From Henriciella algicola (GTDB lineage Bacteria; Pseudomonadota; Alphaproteobacteria; Caulobacterales; Hyphomonadaceae): a stretch of DNA of 64,000 nt. Positions 28,463-39,056 of the stretch are shown in pieces. Position 1 is the stretch's first letter. Each line of letters begins with the position of its first letter. Under the pieces are notes generated by a model. That model was not told where the DNA came from, searched no databases, and saw nothing but the letters and a program-made list of their open reading frames with translations. Where the stretch lies: the NCBI RefSeq assembly GCF_003576245.1, contig NZ_QWGA01000003.1:1116001-1180000 (forward strand), read 5' to 3'. Position numbers and translations under genes: made by a program.

Positions 28463-29756
28463 ACTTCGACAGGTCCGAATTGCCAGCAAGATCGGACAGC
28501 TGCGCATCGACATAATCTGCCGTGATGGTGACGGTCTCGCCCTTGCGGTCATTGGCTGTAAAGCTGATCTCATCCAGCAGGCGTTCGAGCACAGTCTGAA
28601 GACGGCGCGCGCCGATATTCTCAACAGTGTCATTCACGCGGACGGCGACATCGGCGAGCGCGTCGATGGCTGCATCCTCGAATTGAAGGTCGACCCCCTC
28701 GGCCTGCATCAGCGCCTGGTGCTGGCGGATTAGTGAGGCTTCAGGCTCGACCAGGATGCGGCGCATGTCGGCCTTGCTGAGCGGCTTCAGCTCTACCCGG
28801 ATCGGCAGGCGGCCTTGCAGCTCTGGCAGCATGTCGGACGGCTTCGAGACGTGGAAAGCGCCCGACGCGATGAAAAGAATGTGGTCTGTGCGGACAGGGC
28901 CACGCTTCGTTGAGACGGTCGTGCCCTCGATCAGGGGCAGAAGGTCGCGCTGCACACCTTCGCGGGAGACATCGGCGCCGCTGCGATTGCTGCCGCCAGC
29001 GACCTTGTCGATCTCATCGAGGAAGACGATGCCATCGGATTCCACAAGGCGGATCGCTTCGCGGGTGACGCTTTCCTCATCGATCAGCTTGTCGGCTTCT
29101 TCGCCAATCAGCGGCTTGTAGGCATCGCGAACCGTGGTGCGCACGCGCTTGGTGCGCCCGCCCATCGCCTTGCCGAGCAGATCGCCAAGATTGACCATGC
29201 CCATGGAACCGCCGGCGCCTGGAATGTCCATCATCGGCATGCCAGTGCCTGTGTCCTGAAGCTCAATGTCGATATCGCGGTCGTCGAGTTCGCCATCGCG
29301 GAGCTTCCGACGGAAGACCTCACGCGTGGAGTTCTGGGCATCTTCGCCAACGAGGCTGTCGAGCAGGCGCTTTTCAGCGGCTTCGCGGGCCTGTTCCTCA
29401 ACCTGTTTACGGCGCTGGGCTTTCACCATGCCCACAGCGGATTCGACGAGGTCGCGGATGATCTGTTCGACGTCGCGGCCGACATAGCCAACCTCTGTAA
29501 ACTTGGTCGCCTCGACCTTCAGGAAGGGCGCATTGGCGAGCTTCGCGAGGCGGCGGGACACTTCTGTCTTGCCGACGCCGGTCGGGCCGATCATCAGGAT
29601 GTTCTTTGGGGTGATTTCCTCACGCAGATCATCAGGCGCCTGTTTGCGGCGCCAGCGATTGCGGAGGGCGAGCGCGACGGCGCGTTTTGCATCGCCCTGC
29701 CCGACAATGTGGCGGTCCAGCTCGGCGACGATTTCCTTGGGGGTCAAGAGATCCAT
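28452..29756 (-). CDS. hslU: HslU ATPase of the HslUV protease
   Basis: A 434-residue AAA+ unfoldase. The N-terminal [16 protein letters not shown], Walker [11 protein letters not shown] (about residues 56-65), Walker [11 protein letters not shown] and C-terminal LSKFIL that docks into HslV are all present. The inserted I-domain with a GMP-rich linker is typical. Its start shares one base with the hslV stop, so the two are coupled. Confidence 0.97.
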   Translation of the reverse strand: MDLLTPKEIVAELDRHIVGQGDAKRAVALALRNRWRRKQAPDDLREEITPKNILMIGPTGVGKTEVSRRLAKLANAPFLKVEATKFTEVGYVGRDVEQIIRDLVESAVGMVKAQRRKQVEEQAREAAEKRLLDSLVGEDAQNSTREVFRRKLRDGELDDRDIDIELQDTGTGMPMMDIPGAGGSMGMVNLGDLLGKAMGGRTKRVRTTVRDAYKPLIGEEADKLIDEESVTREAIRLVESDGIVFLDEIDKVAGGSNRSGADVSREGVQRDLLPLIEGTTVSTKRGPVRTDHILFIASGAFHVSKPSDMLPELQGRLPIRVELKPLSKADMRRILVEPEASLIRQHQALMQAEGVDLQFEDAAIDALADVAVRVNDTVENIGARRLQTVLERLLDEISFTANDRKGETVTITADYVDAQLSDLAGNSDLSKFIL

Positions 29757-30322
29757 CAGTCTTTCAGGTCCAGTTTCTCGATCGAGAAGTTCGAATTGGT
29801 GTACACGCAGATGTCGGCAGCGATTTCCATGGCCTGACGGCCAAGCTTCTCGGCATCTGCTTCATAGGGGTAAAGCGCGCGGGCGGCCGACAGCGCGTAG
29901 TTGCCGCCGGAACCAACAGCCACGACATTATGCTCTGGCTCCAGCACATCGCCTGCGCCCGTAATGACCAGCGTCGTATCGCGGTCAGCGACGATCAGCA
30001 GCGCTTCCAGCTTTTGCAGGTATTTTTCCGTGCGCCAGTCCTTGGCGAGTTCGACCGCGGCGCGCTGCAGCTGGTTCGGAAACCGCTCCAGCTTCTGCTC
30101 GAGGCGCTCAAACAGGGTGAAGGCGTCGGCCGTTGCGCCTGCGAACCCGGCGAGGATGTCGCCCTTGCCGAGACGGCGCACCTTGCGCGCATTGCCCTTC
30201 ATGACGGTTTGACCCATCGACACCTGGCCATCGCTCAGAATGACGACGTGGTCTTTCGTGCGTACGGCCAGGATCGTCGTCCCGTGCCACAGCGCTGAAT
30301 TCTGTCTGTCTTGATCAGTCAC
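29756..30322 (-). CDS. hslV: HslV protease subunit
   Basis: A 188-residue proteasome-like peptidase. Cleavage before Thr15 in HGTTILAV would expose the nucleophile; [21 protein letters not shown] and [15 protein letters not shown] follow. The GTG at 30322 is chosen because it gives the usual 14-residue propeptide; a TTG at 30358 is also in frame. It lies just upstream of hslU and 52 nt downstream of the divergently named but same-strand EAL gene. Confidence 0.94.
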   Translation of the reverse strand: MTDQDRQNSALWHGTTILAVRTKDHVVILSDGQVSMGQTVMKGNARKVRRLGKGDILAGFAGATADAFTLFERLEQKLERFPNQLQRAAVELAKDWRTEKYLQKLEALLIVADRDTTLVITGAGDVLEPEHNVVAVGSGGNYALSAARALYPYEADAEKLGRQAMEIAADICVYTNSNFSIEKLDLKD

Positions 30323-30374
30323 GCCCGGTGATGTGGCGCGCGGGACCTGCCTCTGCAAGAGGCATAGCGCTTTC

Positions 30375-32324
30375 TCAGGCTGCAGCCGGCTGACGGTTGC
30401 GGCGGACCATCTCGATGAATTTCTCCAGGCTGACCGGCGGGCTGAACAGGAAGCCCTGATACTGGTCGCATCCGCGGCGTTTCAGGAATTGCAGCTGATC
30501 GTCGGTTTCCACGCCCTCGGCCACCGTTTCCATGCCGAGTGTTTCAGCCATGCCGAGGATCATTTCGACAATTGCCGGCGCCTGTTTGTCGTTGTGCAGG
30601 CTGGAGATAAAGGCGCGGTCGATCTTGAAGACGTCAAATGGCAGGCGGCCAAGCATGGCAAGGTTGGAGTGCCCAGTGCCGAAGTCGTCAATCGCGAGGC
30701 GCACGCCCATGGATTTGAGTGGCCCGATAACGTCCCGGAGCCGCTCAGGGTCGGTCACCGCGACGCTTTCTGTGATTTCCAGCTGAAGCAGCCGCGGAAG
30801 CAGGCCTGCCGTCGTCATGGCATCGATAAGCATGGTGCCAAGATCGTCATTCTCGAACTGGCGCGGTGAGACGTTCACAGCAATCGAGATATCATTATAG
30901 CCCATATCGGCCCATTTGGCCGCGCCCAGACAGGCCTTGCGGGTAATCTGCTCGCCAATATCGCCAATCAGGCCGCAGCTTTCAGCCACAGGGATGAAAA
31001 CACCGGGCGAAACAATGCGTCCGCTATCAAGCTGCCAGCGCGCCAGCGCTTCGGCGCCGACAATCCGGCCCGTCGCGAGATCGACCTTGGGCTGGTAGAC
31101 CGGTGTAAAGGCGCTCTGCTCAACGGCGGTGCGGACTTCCGATTCCAGTCGCTTCCGCGCCGCCGTCTGGCGGTCCAGCTTCGGCGAATAGAACTGCATC
31201 TCCACGCCTTCAGTGCGTTTCGCCTGAACGAGCGCAGTATACGCGCGCTTGCGGATGTCCTGTGGGTTCTGCCCGTCTTCCGGGATCATCGCGATGCCCG
31301 CGAAGGCAGTGAAGGTCACTTTCTTGCCGCCAATCGTATACGGCTCTTTCAAGCGGACGAGCAGCGACTTTGCGATGCGGTTGATTTCGTTACGCGGGCC
31401 GACGCGGTCGAGAAGAATGCCAAAATCATCGGACGCGAGCGCGAAACCGGGCCAGCGGCCATCCGGCAGGCTGTAGGCGGCCTGCTGCTCGCTCAGAAAA
31501 CTCATGATCCTGCGGGAAATCGCAGACTGGACCTCCAGAACGAAAGCCGTGTCCTGATGATCGCCCTCGAGCTGCATCGGCTCTGTGTCAATCTGGATGA
31601 AGGCGGATGGAAACTCGAACGAGGAGCGCGAAATGAACTGCGTCAGCTGGCGGGTCAGCTCAGCGCCATTACCGAGGCCGGTCCGCTCATCGATATAGGC
31701 GGCGCTCACGAGACGCTCATTCTCGCGCTGAAGCTGCTGGATCCGGCGAACCAGGCTTGTGCGCAGACGGCGAAACTCAGTGAACAGGATTGATTTGTCG
31801 GCTTCCGGAAGCCCTTGCTTCAGCGATGTACGGGACACCAGATTGGTGATCTCACCCGACTGCTGCGAGACGAGATGAGCAAAAAAGTTCGCGAAGAGAT
31901 AAGAGATTAAGGTTACGAGCAGGATGGCGCCCATCACGACTGGCAGGGATACGACCATGGTACCCGGCAGGGCGCGCAACATGACGAGTTCGCCGCGAAC
32001 ATCCCCTGCAGACGCGATTGGGTAGCGCCGGCCCTCTTCGAGGACTTGCGGCGACGCTTCGCCTGCAATCACATTGCCTTCAAGGTCAAAGGCAGCGGCG
32101 CGGCCTGGCGAAAGGCGCTCAAGTATTGCGTCCGCATTGGCAGTGTTGCCAAAAGCCAGTTCGACATAAATGCCATCAGCAACGCGCGTCGCAATCCGGT
32201 CAGAGCGTTCGGAGAGGGCATGTTCGGCGGATACGAGAAACAGAATAGAGACCGCGCTTGCTGCAACAAATGCAAGCAAAGCGGCGGCAAACGGCAGAGC
32301 GTTCGCAAAACTGATCCGCGACAA
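30375..32324 (-). CDS. Membrane c-di-GMP phosphodiesterase, degenerate GGDEF plus EAL
   Basis: A 649-residue protein. Two membrane helices (about residues 10-32 and 124-148) enclose a periplasmic sensor of about 90 residues. A GGDEF-like domain follows whose active-site position reads ASDDF near residue 297, so cyclase activity is unlikely. The EAL domain starts near 405 with AEALARW (Glu425), and [23 protein letters not shown] and AEGVET conserve metal and substrate residues. It should hydrolyse cyclic-di-GMP. Confidence 0.9.
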   Translation of the reverse strand: MSRISFANALPFAAALLAFVAASAVSILFLVSAEHALSERSDRIATRVADGIYVELAFGNTANADAILERLSPGRAAAFDLEGNVIAGEASPQVLEEGRRYPIASAGDVRGELVMLRALPGTMVVSLPVVMGAILLVTLISYLFANFFAHLVSQQSGEITNLVSRTSLKQGLPEADKSILFTEFRRLRTSLVRRIQQLQRENERLVSAAYIDERTGLGNGAELTRQLTQFISRSSFEFPSAFIQIDTEPMQLEGDHQDTAFVLEVQSAISRRIMSFLSEQQAAYSLPDGRWPGFALASDDFGILLDRVGPRNEINRIAKSLLVRLKEPYTIGGKKVTFTAFAGIAMIPEDGQNPQDIRKRAYTALVQAKRTEGVEMQFYSPKLDRQTAARKRLESEVRTAVEQSAFTPVYQPKVDLATGRIVGAEALARWQLDSGRIVSPGVFIPVAESCGLIGDIGEQITRKACLGAAKWADMGYNDISIAVNVSPRQFENDDLGTMLIDAMTTAGLLPRLLQLEITESVAVTDPERLRDVIGPLKSMGVRLAIDDFGTGHSNLAMLGRLPFDVFKIDRAFISSLHNDKQAPAIVEMILGMAETLGMETVAEGVETDDQLQFLKRRGCDQYQGFLFSPPVSLEKFIEMVRRNRQPAAA

Positions 32325-32478
32325 AATGCGTTCGAATGTAGACGTCCTACTCAGATGCCACCCCCATGTTCACGCGGTTACTCTCCTGCGCTAGACGGAC
32401 ATTCGGTGATAAACTTTAGAAATCCGTGAACAAATCTGCAGTAGCCCTTGACCGGAACACGAACTATCTCAGGCAGCG

Positions 32479-33075
32479 ATGACAAAGACGCGCAAATCCA
32501 CGATTACCCGCACGACCCGCGAGACCGATATTACGGTCACGGTGAACCTCGATGGGACCGGCAAGGCAAACGTCCAGACTGGCGTTGGCTTCTTCGACCA
32601 CATGCTGGACTCGTTTGCCCGCCACAGCTTCATCGACCTCGACGTGAAGGCCGATGGGGACCTGCACATCGATGCCCACCACACGGTCGAAGATACCGGC
32701 ATCGTGATCGGTCAGGCCATCAAGGATGCGCTGGGCGACTTTGCGGGCATCACCCGCTTTGGCCATGCCTACATTCCGATGGACGAAACGCTGAGCCGCG
32801 CCTCAGTCGACCTCTGCAAGCGGCCTTACCTTGTCTGGAAAGTGGATTTCCGGCGCGACAAGATCGGCGACATGGACACTGAACTCTTCAAGGAGTTCTT
32901 CCACGCGCTCGCCGGAAATGGCGGCATGTGTCTGCACATCGAGAATCTCTATGGTGAGAATAATCACCACATCGCAGAAAGCTGCTTCAAGGCGGCGGCC
33001 CGCGCTCTGCGCATGGCGGTGACGCCTGATGAGCGCCTCGGCGGCAAACCCGCATCGACAAAGGGCAGTCTCTAG
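32479..33075 (+). CDS. hisB: Imidazoleglycerol-phosphate dehydratase
   Basis: A 198-residue single-function dehydratase (no phosphatase domain) in histidine synthesis. Manganese-binding repeats [30 protein letters not shown] and [13 protein letters not shown] are intact. Its stop codon lies in the loop of a terminator hairpin, so hisB is probably transcribed apart from hisHAFE, which begin 1.6 kb further on. Confidence 0.97.
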   Translation: MTKTRKSTITRTTRETDITVTVNLDGTGKANVQTGVGFFDHMLDSFARHSFIDLDVKADGDLHIDAHHTVEDTGIVIGQAIKDALGDFAGITRFGHAYIPMDETLSRASVDLCKRPYLVWKVDFRRDKIGDMDTELFKEFFHALAGNGGMCLHIENLYGENNHHIAESCFKAAARALRMAVTPDERLGGKPASTKGSL

Positions 33076-33101
33076 GACTGCCCTTTGCGGATTTTCTTTT
33101 A
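33060..33101 (+). terminator. Terminator overlapping the hisB stop codon
   Basis: AAAGGGCAGTC pairs perfectly with GACTGCCCTTT; the 5-nt loop TCTAG contains the hisB TAG. A T-rich tract (ATTTTCTTTTATTT) follows after 4 nt. The stem's left arm is coding sequence. Confidence 0.8.
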
Positions 33102-34535
33102 TTTGCGGTAGTCGAGCGGCGGTTCCCGGTCGCCGAGCAGTGACTTGTACTCGTAGTCCTCACCGCGCTTTTCCTCGAACTCTTCCCATGCCGCTTCGAC
33201 AAGCGCCGGGTTCTGGTAAAGCTCGATAGCGGCTGCCGTCAGCGTCTTGGCGGCAAGCTCTGTGCCTTTCTCGCCGATGGACATGCCGCTTGCAGCGACG
33301 GCCTGCCAGCTATGGGCAGACGTGCCTGGCACCCAGGTTGCCGTGCGCAGGCCGACGGTCGGGGCCGCGAACGAGACATCACCCACATCGGTCGAGCCAT
33401 AGCCGAGCGAGACATCATAGGCCTGCACCTCCTCCTGCGAGCCAAGCTCATTGCGGGGATTGTCGAAGGTGGAGACGATGTTCTCAGCAAACTGCTGTTC
33501 TTCGGCGGTGTAGGTGATGCCGCCAAACTCACGCAGCTTGCTGTCCATCATCTTGGCCAGCGTTTCGTTGACGAGCAGCGGATTGTTGCCGTGGATGACT
33601 TCCCAGTCGACCTCTGTGCCCGTGCCCATGGCGGCGCCGCGTGCGGCATTCTCAAGGCGCGCCCAGATCTGCTCGACGCCTGAAGGGTCAGGATGGCGGA
33701 CATAATAAAAGACCTCGGCAAAGTCCGGCACCACATTCGGGGCTTCGCCGCCCGAAGTGATGACATAGTGCATGCGGGCATCCTGCGGGATGTGCTCATG
33801 CATCATGTTCGCCATCATGTTCATCGCCTCGACACCGTCGAGGGCCGAGCGGCCACGCTCTGGTGCGCCAGCGGCATGGGCGGACTGACCCGAAAAGCGG
33901 AACTTCGCCGAACGATTGGCAAGCGAGGTGGATGCGGCAGCCGAGTTGCGGTCTGACGGGTGCCAGTGAAGCGCGATGTCCACATCATCGAATAGGCCTG
34001 CGCGGACCATATAGACCTTGCCGCTGCCGCCTTCTTCGGCGGGCGTGCCGTAAAGGCGGATCGTGCCCGTTGCGTTATTGTCCTCCAGCCAATGCCGGAT
34101 TGCGACGGCCGCAGAGACTGAGCCCGCGCCGAAGAGATTATGGCCACAGGCCTGGCCTGCATGCTTGTTCTCAACAGGTGCACGCATGGGGCTGGCGCTT
34201 TGATTGATGCCCGGCAGCGCGTCCATCTCTGCAAGGATGGCGATCACAGGCTCGCCTGAGCCGTATTCAGCTATAAAAGCGGTTGGGATATCTGCGACGC
34301 CCGCCTCAATGGTGAAACCTTCGGCGGCGAGCTGGTCCTGGAGCAGTTTCGAGGAACGGTTCTCCTGATACCCAACCTCGGCCCAATCCCAGAGGCTCAT
34401 CGCGATTTCGGAGATCATCTCCGAGCGCTGCTCAACGAGTGAGCTAGCAGTGTCAGTCGATGGGTCAGCGGCGGCAGGCAGGGCCAGCGCGGCCGATGCA
34501 ATGCCAGCGGCCAGAAGCGGGGGAATCAGGCGCAT
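33099..34535 (-). CDS. Secreted M20-family amidohydrolase (AbgB-like)
   Basis: A 478-residue protein with a signal peptide (cleavage after LPAAA, near residue 22). M20 metal-site blocks are AILAEMDALPG, HAGQACGHNLFGA, YGTPAEEGGSGK and ALHWHP. AbgB/IAA-amino-acid hydrolase relatives cleave aminoacylated compounds; the substrate is unknown. The ATG at 34535 has GGAGA upstream; the longer frame from 34577 adds an uncharacteristic N-terminus. It reads opposite to the his genes on both sides. Confidence 0.88.
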   Translation of the reverse strand: MRLIPPLLAAGIASAALALPAAADPSTDTASSLVEQRSEMISEIAMSLWDWAEVGYQENRSSKLLQDQLAAEGFTIEAGVADIPTAFIAEYGSGEPVIAILAEMDALPGINQSASPMRAPVENKHAGQACGHNLFGAGSVSAAVAIRHWLEDNNATGTIRLYGTPAEEGGSGKVYMVRAGLFDDVDIALHWHPSDRNSAAASTSLANRSAKFRFSGQSAHAAGAPERGRSALDGVEAMNMMANMMHEHIPQDARMHYVITSGGEAPNVVPDFAEVFYYVRHPDPSGVEQIWARLENAARGAAMGTGTEVDWEVIHGNNPLLVNETLAKMMDSKLREFGGITYTAEEQQFAENIVSTFDNPRNELGSQEEVQAYDVSLGYGSTDVGDVSFAAPTVGLRTATWVPGTSAHSWQAVAASGMSIGEKGTELAAKTLTAAAIELYQNPALVEAAWEEFEEKRGEDYEYKSLLGDREPPLDYRK

Positions 34536-34642
34536 AAAATGGTCTCCAATATGATCTGATGCGCGACCTTGCTTCACCCATTCACATCAATCAAGCCAAG
34601 GCCACTTTTACTTCGGCGCTCGCATCGCTATGAGCGCAGGCG

Positions 34643-35287
34643 ATGACCGATCTCGTTCTCATAGATTATGGCTCCGGCAATCTTCATTCGGCCGAACGCG
34701 CCCTGAATGAAGCTGGCAAGGCATGTCCGGGCGGCGCATCAGTGCGCGTGACGGATGACCCGGACGCTGTGCGTAGGGCAGACCGGATCGTGTTGCCCGG
34801 TGTTGGCCATTTCGCAGATTGCGCACGGGGGCTGTTTGCCCGCGAGGGCCTTGTCGAGGCCTTGAGCGAAGCCGTCATGCAGCGCGGTGTGCCGTTTCTC
34901 GGTATTTGCGTCGGCCTGCAGCTGCTCGCGACGCGCGGACTGGAAGATGGCGTGACCGCCGGGCTGGACTGGATCGCCGGCGATGTTGACCGGATTGAAC
35001 CCGGGCCCGGCCTCAAAATCCCGCATATGGGCTGGAATGGTCTGGAAATACTGCGCCCTCACCCCGTCCTGAGTGACCTTGGCGATGATCCGCATGTCTA
35101 CTTCACCCACTCCTACAGCTTTCGGGCACGCGATGAGGCGGACGTACTGGCGCAGACGGACTATGGCGCCCCGCTGACGGCAGCGATCGGCCGAGACAAT
35201 ATGGTCGCCACCCAGTTTCACCCCGAAAAAAGCCAGCGCGTGGGGCTCAAGCTTCTCGCCAATTTCCTTCAATGGAGCCCGCAATGA
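34643..35287 (+). CDS. hisH: Imidazole glycerol phosphate synthase glutaminase subunit
   Basis: A 214-residue class I glutaminase supplying ammonia to His[16 protein letters not shown], the oxyanion LPGVGHF, the nucleophile in [15 protein letters not shown], and [10 protein letters not shown] with the His-Glu pair are present. The TGA overlaps the hisA ATG (ATGA). Confidence 0.96.
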   Translation: MTDLVLIDYGSGNLHSAERALNEAGKACPGGASVRVTDDPDAVRRADRIVLPGVGHFADCARGLFAREGLVEALSEAVMQRGVPFLGICVGLQLLATRGLEDGVTAGLDWIAGDVDRIEPGPGLKIPHMGWNGLEILRPHPVLSDLGDDPHVYFTHSYSFRARDEADVLAQTDYGAPLTAAIGRDNMVATQFHPEKSQRVGLKLLANFLQWSPQ

Positions 35288-36027
35288 CGACGCCTTTCGA
35301 GCTCTGGCCTGCCATCGACCTCAAGGACGGCAATTGCGTGCGCCTCCTGCGCGGCGAAATGGATCAGGCGACGACGTTCAATCCGGACCCGGCCGATCAA
35401 GCCGCCCGCTTCAAGGCAATGGGGTTCGACCGGCTGCATGTCGTTGACCTCAATGGCGCATTTGCGGGCGATAGCGCCAATGGCGACGCCGTCCGTGCGA
35501 TCCTGTCCGCTGTGGATGTGCCGGTCCAGCTTGGCGGCGGTATTCGCACACTGGCGCAGATCGAAGCCTGGCTAGAAGCTGGTCTTAGCCGCGTGATCCT
35601 CGGCACCGCGGCCCTGCGAGACCCGGAACTGGTGAAAACGGCAGCAAAAGCCTTCGAGAACCAGATCGTCGTCGGTATCGATGCCCGCGATGGGCGCGTC
35701 GCTGTCGAAGGCTGGGCAGAAACCTCCGACATGGAAGCGGTGGATCTCGCGCAGCAGTTCGAAGGCTGCGGCGTGGCCGCGCTTGTCGTGACAGATATTT
35801 CGCGCGACGGCATGAAGAGCGGCATCAATGTCGACTTCACCGCGAAGATAGCGAATGCGGTGTCCATTCCGGTCATCGCATCTGGCGGCCTTGCCAGCGT
35901 GAAGGACATCACTGATCTCAAATCGGCTGGCGGCGAACGCGCTGTGGCGGGCACCATTCTTGGCCGTGCGCTCTATGATGGTGACATTGACCCGGCAGAA
36001 GCCATTCAGGCCGCAGGGGCGCGCTAG
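35284..36027 (+). CDS. hisA: ProFAR isomerase
   Basis: A 247-residue beta/alpha barrel isomerising ProFAR to PRFAR. It has the N-terminal [16 protein letters not shown] with the catalytic Asp, VQLGGGIRT and the second-half [12 protein letters not shown]. The ATG at 35284 overlaps the hisH stop by 4 nt; an ATG 12 nt earlier is inside hisH and unneeded. hisF follows with no gap. Confidence 0.96.
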   Translation: MTTPFELWPAIDLKDGNCVRLLRGEMDQATTFNPDPADQAARFKAMGFDRLHVVDLNGAFAGDSANGDAVRAILSAVDVPVQLGGGIRTLAQIEAWLEAGLSRVILGTAALRDPELVKTAAKAFENQIVVGIDARDGRVAVEGWAETSDMEAVDLAQQFEGCGVAALVVTDISRDGMKSGINVDFTAKIANAVSIPVIASGGLASVKDITDLKSAGGERAVAGTILGRALYDGDIDPAEAIQAAGAR

Positions 36028-36786
36028 ATGCTAAAGTCCCGCATCATCCCCTGCCTCGATGTGAAGGATGGGCGCACCGTGAAGGGCGTCAATTTTGTCG
36101 ATCTGCGCGATGCGGGTGACCCGGTGGCGCTGGCCAAGGCCTATGATGAAGCGGGCGCAGATGAACTTTGCTTCCTCGACATCACAGCCAGCCATGAAGG
36201 GCGCGGCACAATGCTGGACGTTGTCCGCCGCACGGCTGAGCAATGCTTCATGCCGCTGACGGTTGGCGGCGGCGTGCGGAGCGGTGACGACCTCGTCCAG
36301 CTGCTGCGGTCGGGCGCTGACAAGGTGGCTATCAATTCGGCTGCTGTGGCCAATCCGGGCGTGATTTCTGAGTGCGCAGCGCGTGCAGGCAGCCAGGCGG
36401 TCGTGGTTGCGATCGATGCGCGCCAGACCGGCGACCATTGGGAAATCTTCACCCATGGCGGGCGCAAGCCGACCGGCATTGATGCCGTCGAATTTGCGCG
36501 CGAGGCCGAAAAGCGCGGCGCAGGTGAAATCCTGCTCACCTCCATGGACCGCGACGGGACAAAGTCCGGCTATGACATTGCTCTGTTGAAAGCGGTCACC
36601 TCAGCGGTAAATCTTCCTGTGATTGCTTCGGGCGGTGCCGGGTCCGCAGCCGACCTGCCCCCCGCAATACTCGAAGGCGGCGCGACGGCCGTGCTCGCCG
36701 CCTCGATCTTCCATTTTGGCGAAGTCAGCCTCGATGAGGCGCGCAAAGCCCTTTCAGACGCCGGTGCGCCGGTGCGCCCCCTCTAA
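36028..36786 (+). CDS. hisF: Imidazole glycerol phosphate synthase cyclase subunit
   Basis: A 252-residue barrel that turns PRFAR plus ammonia into IGP and [23 protein letters not shown] with Asp near residue 11, [24 protein letters not shown] and VIASGGAGS are conserved. It starts directly after the hisA stop (TAGATG). Confidence 0.97.
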   Translation: MLKSRIIPCLDVKDGRTVKGVNFVDLRDAGDPVALAKAYDEAGADELCFLDITASHEGRGTMLDVVRRTAEQCFMPLTVGGGVRSGDDLVQLLRSGADKVAINSAAVANPGVISECAARAGSQAVVVAIDARQTGDHWEIFTHGGRKPTGIDAVEFAREAEKRGAGEILLTSMDRDGTKSGYDIALLKAVTSAVNLPVIASGGAGSAADLPPAILEGGATAVLAASIFHFGEVSLDEARKALSDAGAPVRPL

Positions 36787-37163
36787 TGACGACTGGACAA
36801 AACGACATGTCGAAGACCGAACTCGGCTCTGCCAAACGCCTGAACGAGCTCGTCGCCCTGCTTTCCAAGACGGTGGATAGCCGGGTCGGGGGCGATGTTG
36901 AGAAGAGCTATACGGCACGGCTCATCAAGTCGGGCCCGATCCGCTGCGGCAAGAAGATCGCCGAGGAAGGCGCTGAGGTCGCGCTCGCCATTGCTGCGCA
37001 GGGCCGTAAGGAAGTGGCGGCCGAAACCGCTGACCTCCTATTTCACCTGCTGGTGGGCCTGCGGGCGAAAGGCGTTTCGCTGGACATGGTCGCCGATGCG
37101 TTGGCCGAGCGCCGGGGTGTGTCTGGCCTCGCTGAAAAAGCGGCTCGCGCGAAGAAAGACTAG
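36786..37163 (+). CDS. hisE: Phosphoribosyl-ATP pyrophosphatase
   Basis: A 125-residue all-alpha MazG-like hydrolase for the second step of histidine synthesis. SYTARLIKSGPIRCGKKIAEEGAEVALA and KEVAAETADLLFHLLVGL carry the metal-binding Glu/Asp residues. The start shares one base with the hisF stop; the end overlaps the convergent Smr gene by 4 nt. A second ATG at residue 8 is possible. Confidence 0.95.
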   Translation: MTTGQNDMSKTELGSAKRLNELVALLSKTVDSRVGGDVEKSYTARLIKSGPIRCGKKIAEEGAEVALAIAAQGRKEVAAETADLLFHLLVGLRAKGVSLDMVADALAERRGVSGLAEKAARAKKD

Positions 37164-37669
37164 CGTTTTCTGAGGAATACGTAGAACGCGCCCTCGCCGC
37201 CATGGCGTGGGTGAGCGCCTGCATATCCGGTGATCAGCGAGCGCGCTTCTGGCATTTCCACCCAGCGCAGGAAGTTGTGGCGAAGAACGCCGCCGCCTGC
37301 CTTCCCCTTGCCTGTAATTACAATGACAGCGCGGCTACCGCGTGCCTGTTCACGGGCAAGGAAGGCCGGGAGGGCGCTCCAGGCTGATGCCTGTGTGTGT
37401 CCGTGGAGGTCGAAACGGCCCGAGATGGAAATCTTGCCGCGGCGGACCTGTTTGTCGGCGCTCCGGTCACGAGGTGCAGCCGGGGTGGCTGGACGGTGCA
37501 GTGACGGTGTACTGGCGGTGTTTTCAGAGGGTGTTTTTTCGAGTACCGGTCTTGTGATCGCCGGGGCGCGTGGTCGGGGGACAGATTTACTGCCGCCAAG
37601 TGGGCGCACAGACCGGCGGACCTGTTCCCAGGCTTTCTTTTCATCAGGTTTGAGGGGCCGGTCGCTCAT
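37160..37669 (-). CDS. Smr domain protein
   Basis: A 169-residue protein. A basic, proline-rich N-terminal half of low complexity is followed by a C-terminal Smr (MutS2-related) domain with FDLHGHTQASAWSAL, VIVITGKGKAGGGVLR and YAGAHPRHGGEGAFYVFLRKR. Smr domains are nucleases or RNA-binding modules. It lies 9 nt downstream of mltA in what looks like a Tim44-mltA-smr unit. Confidence 0.9.
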   Translation of the reverse strand: MSDRPLKPDEKKAWEQVRRSVRPLGGSKSVPRPRAPAITRPVLEKTPSENTASTPSLHRPATPAAPRDRSADKQVRRGKISISGRFDLHGHTQASAWSALPAFLAREQARGSRAVIVITGKGKAGGGVLRHNFLRWVEMPEARSLITGYAGAHPRHGGEGAFYVFLRKR

Positions 37670-37678
37670 TGGCCCGAT

Positions 37679-38980
37679 TTAGGGGGCCGGAGGGTTCCGG
37701 CCAAGGTCGGCATAGGCATCGATCCCCGGAATGCGGTCTGCGACTGCGCGCGGCAGCAGCACCCAGAGACGTCCCGGCGCATTCATTGTGCCTGCGCGTT
37801 CGCCTGCTTCCTTGCCTGTGCCGAAATAGATGTCGCCGCGGACCGGACCGTTCACGGCGCCGCCTGTATCCTGCGCGACCAGCATGCCGGACCAGTCACC
37901 GCCAAGACCCGGCGCGGTGGTCTGGATAAACATCGGCACGCCCATCGGGTTATGCTCCCGGTCGATCGCTACAGAGCCAAGCGGGGTCAGCGGAACGCCC
38001 ATCGCGCCTTTGGGGCCTGTCTCGCCCTCTTCGGGTTCTTCCAGCGTAAAGAAGATGTAGCGCGGATTAGCGTTCATAGCCTGACGCACCTGTTCGGGCG
38101 TTGCGCGGTCCATCCATGCGCGGATGCCCTGCATCGAGGCTTCGCCGCGCGTAATCCAGCCGCGATTGAGAAGCCAGTTCGCAGTCGAGCCAAACCGGTG
38201 ACCATTATGGGCAGCGTAAACCGCTTTCATCGTCGTGCCGTCCGGGAAGACGAGCTTCCCCGAGCCCTGAATCTGGAGGAAGAAGACATCTGCCGGGTGG
38301 GCATAGGCCAGCGGTTCGACACCCGCCTCGGTAATCGCCTTGCGATCAGGATATGGCCGGCGCGTGCCGTTTGGCAGGCGCTGAAAGATGCCGACACCGC
38401 TCTCGCGCTCAAGGTCTTGGGGATAAGCAGGGACAGGCTCGGTGAAGGGCGGCTCTGGTGTGGTGCGGGCTTCGTAGACCGGTTCAAAATAGCCGGTGAA
38501 GCGGGATTTGCCGTCTGGGGAGTTGATTTCGACCGGGCGGAAAAGCGTCTGCATCACAGTGCGGGCGGAGACTTCATCCTCAACCACTTCGAGGGCGGCG
38601 CAGGCCGGGAGCCAGTCCATTGTGCTGCCTGCCCAAGGGGCGACAGAGGAAATGGGCGCGTCAGCTGCGCCTTCCCGGAAGACCCTGCAGCTTTTGCGAA
38701 GCGCCATGACGCCCGGATAGAGCGCCGCTTCCTCCCAACCTGGCAGGCTGGCGAAGGCGGCTGGCGCAGGCGGGGCCTTACGCACGGCATTCGGGTTGAT
38801 TTCCTTTTCAGGCGGCCGCTCATCCGGCTGGCGCGAACGCGGTGTTGGCGCGGGATGTCCCATGGAGACATCGCGATGCGCAGTCCCATAGGACCGGCGT
38901 TTGCCGTCTTCAGAGTTTGGAGAGCTCGCACAGGATGCGATCAGGCAGGCTGCCAGAATAAGGCCGGTAAGTCTCATCAT
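37679..38980 (-). CDS. mltA: Membrane-bound lytic murein transglycosylase A
   Basis: A 433-residue lipoprotein (lipobox IASC near residue 17). The MltA barrel spans SRFTGYFEPVYEA through VFFLQIQGSGKLVFPDGT, with the catalytic-Asp 3D domain near the end (VAQDTGGAVNGPVRGDIYFGTG). It cleaves peptidoglycan with anhydro-product formation. Two adjacent ATGs at 38980 and 38977 both lead into the signal peptide; a frame extending to 39097 overlaps the Tim44-like gene and is rejected. Confidence 0.92.
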   Translation of the reverse strand: MMRLTGLILAACLIASCASSPNSEDGKRRSYGTAHRDVSMGHPAPTPRSRQPDERPPEKEINPNAVRKAPPAPAAFASLPGWEEAALYPGVMALRKSCRVFREGAADAPISSVAPWAGSTMDWLPACAALEVVEDEVSARTVMQTLFRPVEINSPDGKSRFTGYFEPVYEARTTPEPPFTEPVPAYPQDLERESGVGIFQRLPNGTRRPYPDRKAITEAGVEPLAYAHPADVFFLQIQGSGKLVFPDGTTMKAVYAAHNGHRFGSTANWLLNRGWITRGEASMQGIRAWMDRATPEQVRQAMNANPRYIFFTLEEPEEGETGPKGAMGVPLTPLGSVAIDREHNPMGVPMFIQTTAPGLGGDWSGMLVAQDTGGAVNGPVRGDIYFGTGKEAGERAGTMNAPGRLWVLLPRAVADRIPGIDAYADLGRNPPAP

Positions 38981-39056
38981 GGCGCAAAGAGTTGCCGGGT
39001 TTCGACGGGATCGACAACCGGAAAGTCTCAGCGAGGCTGAAGCGCGTTTCGCCCGG

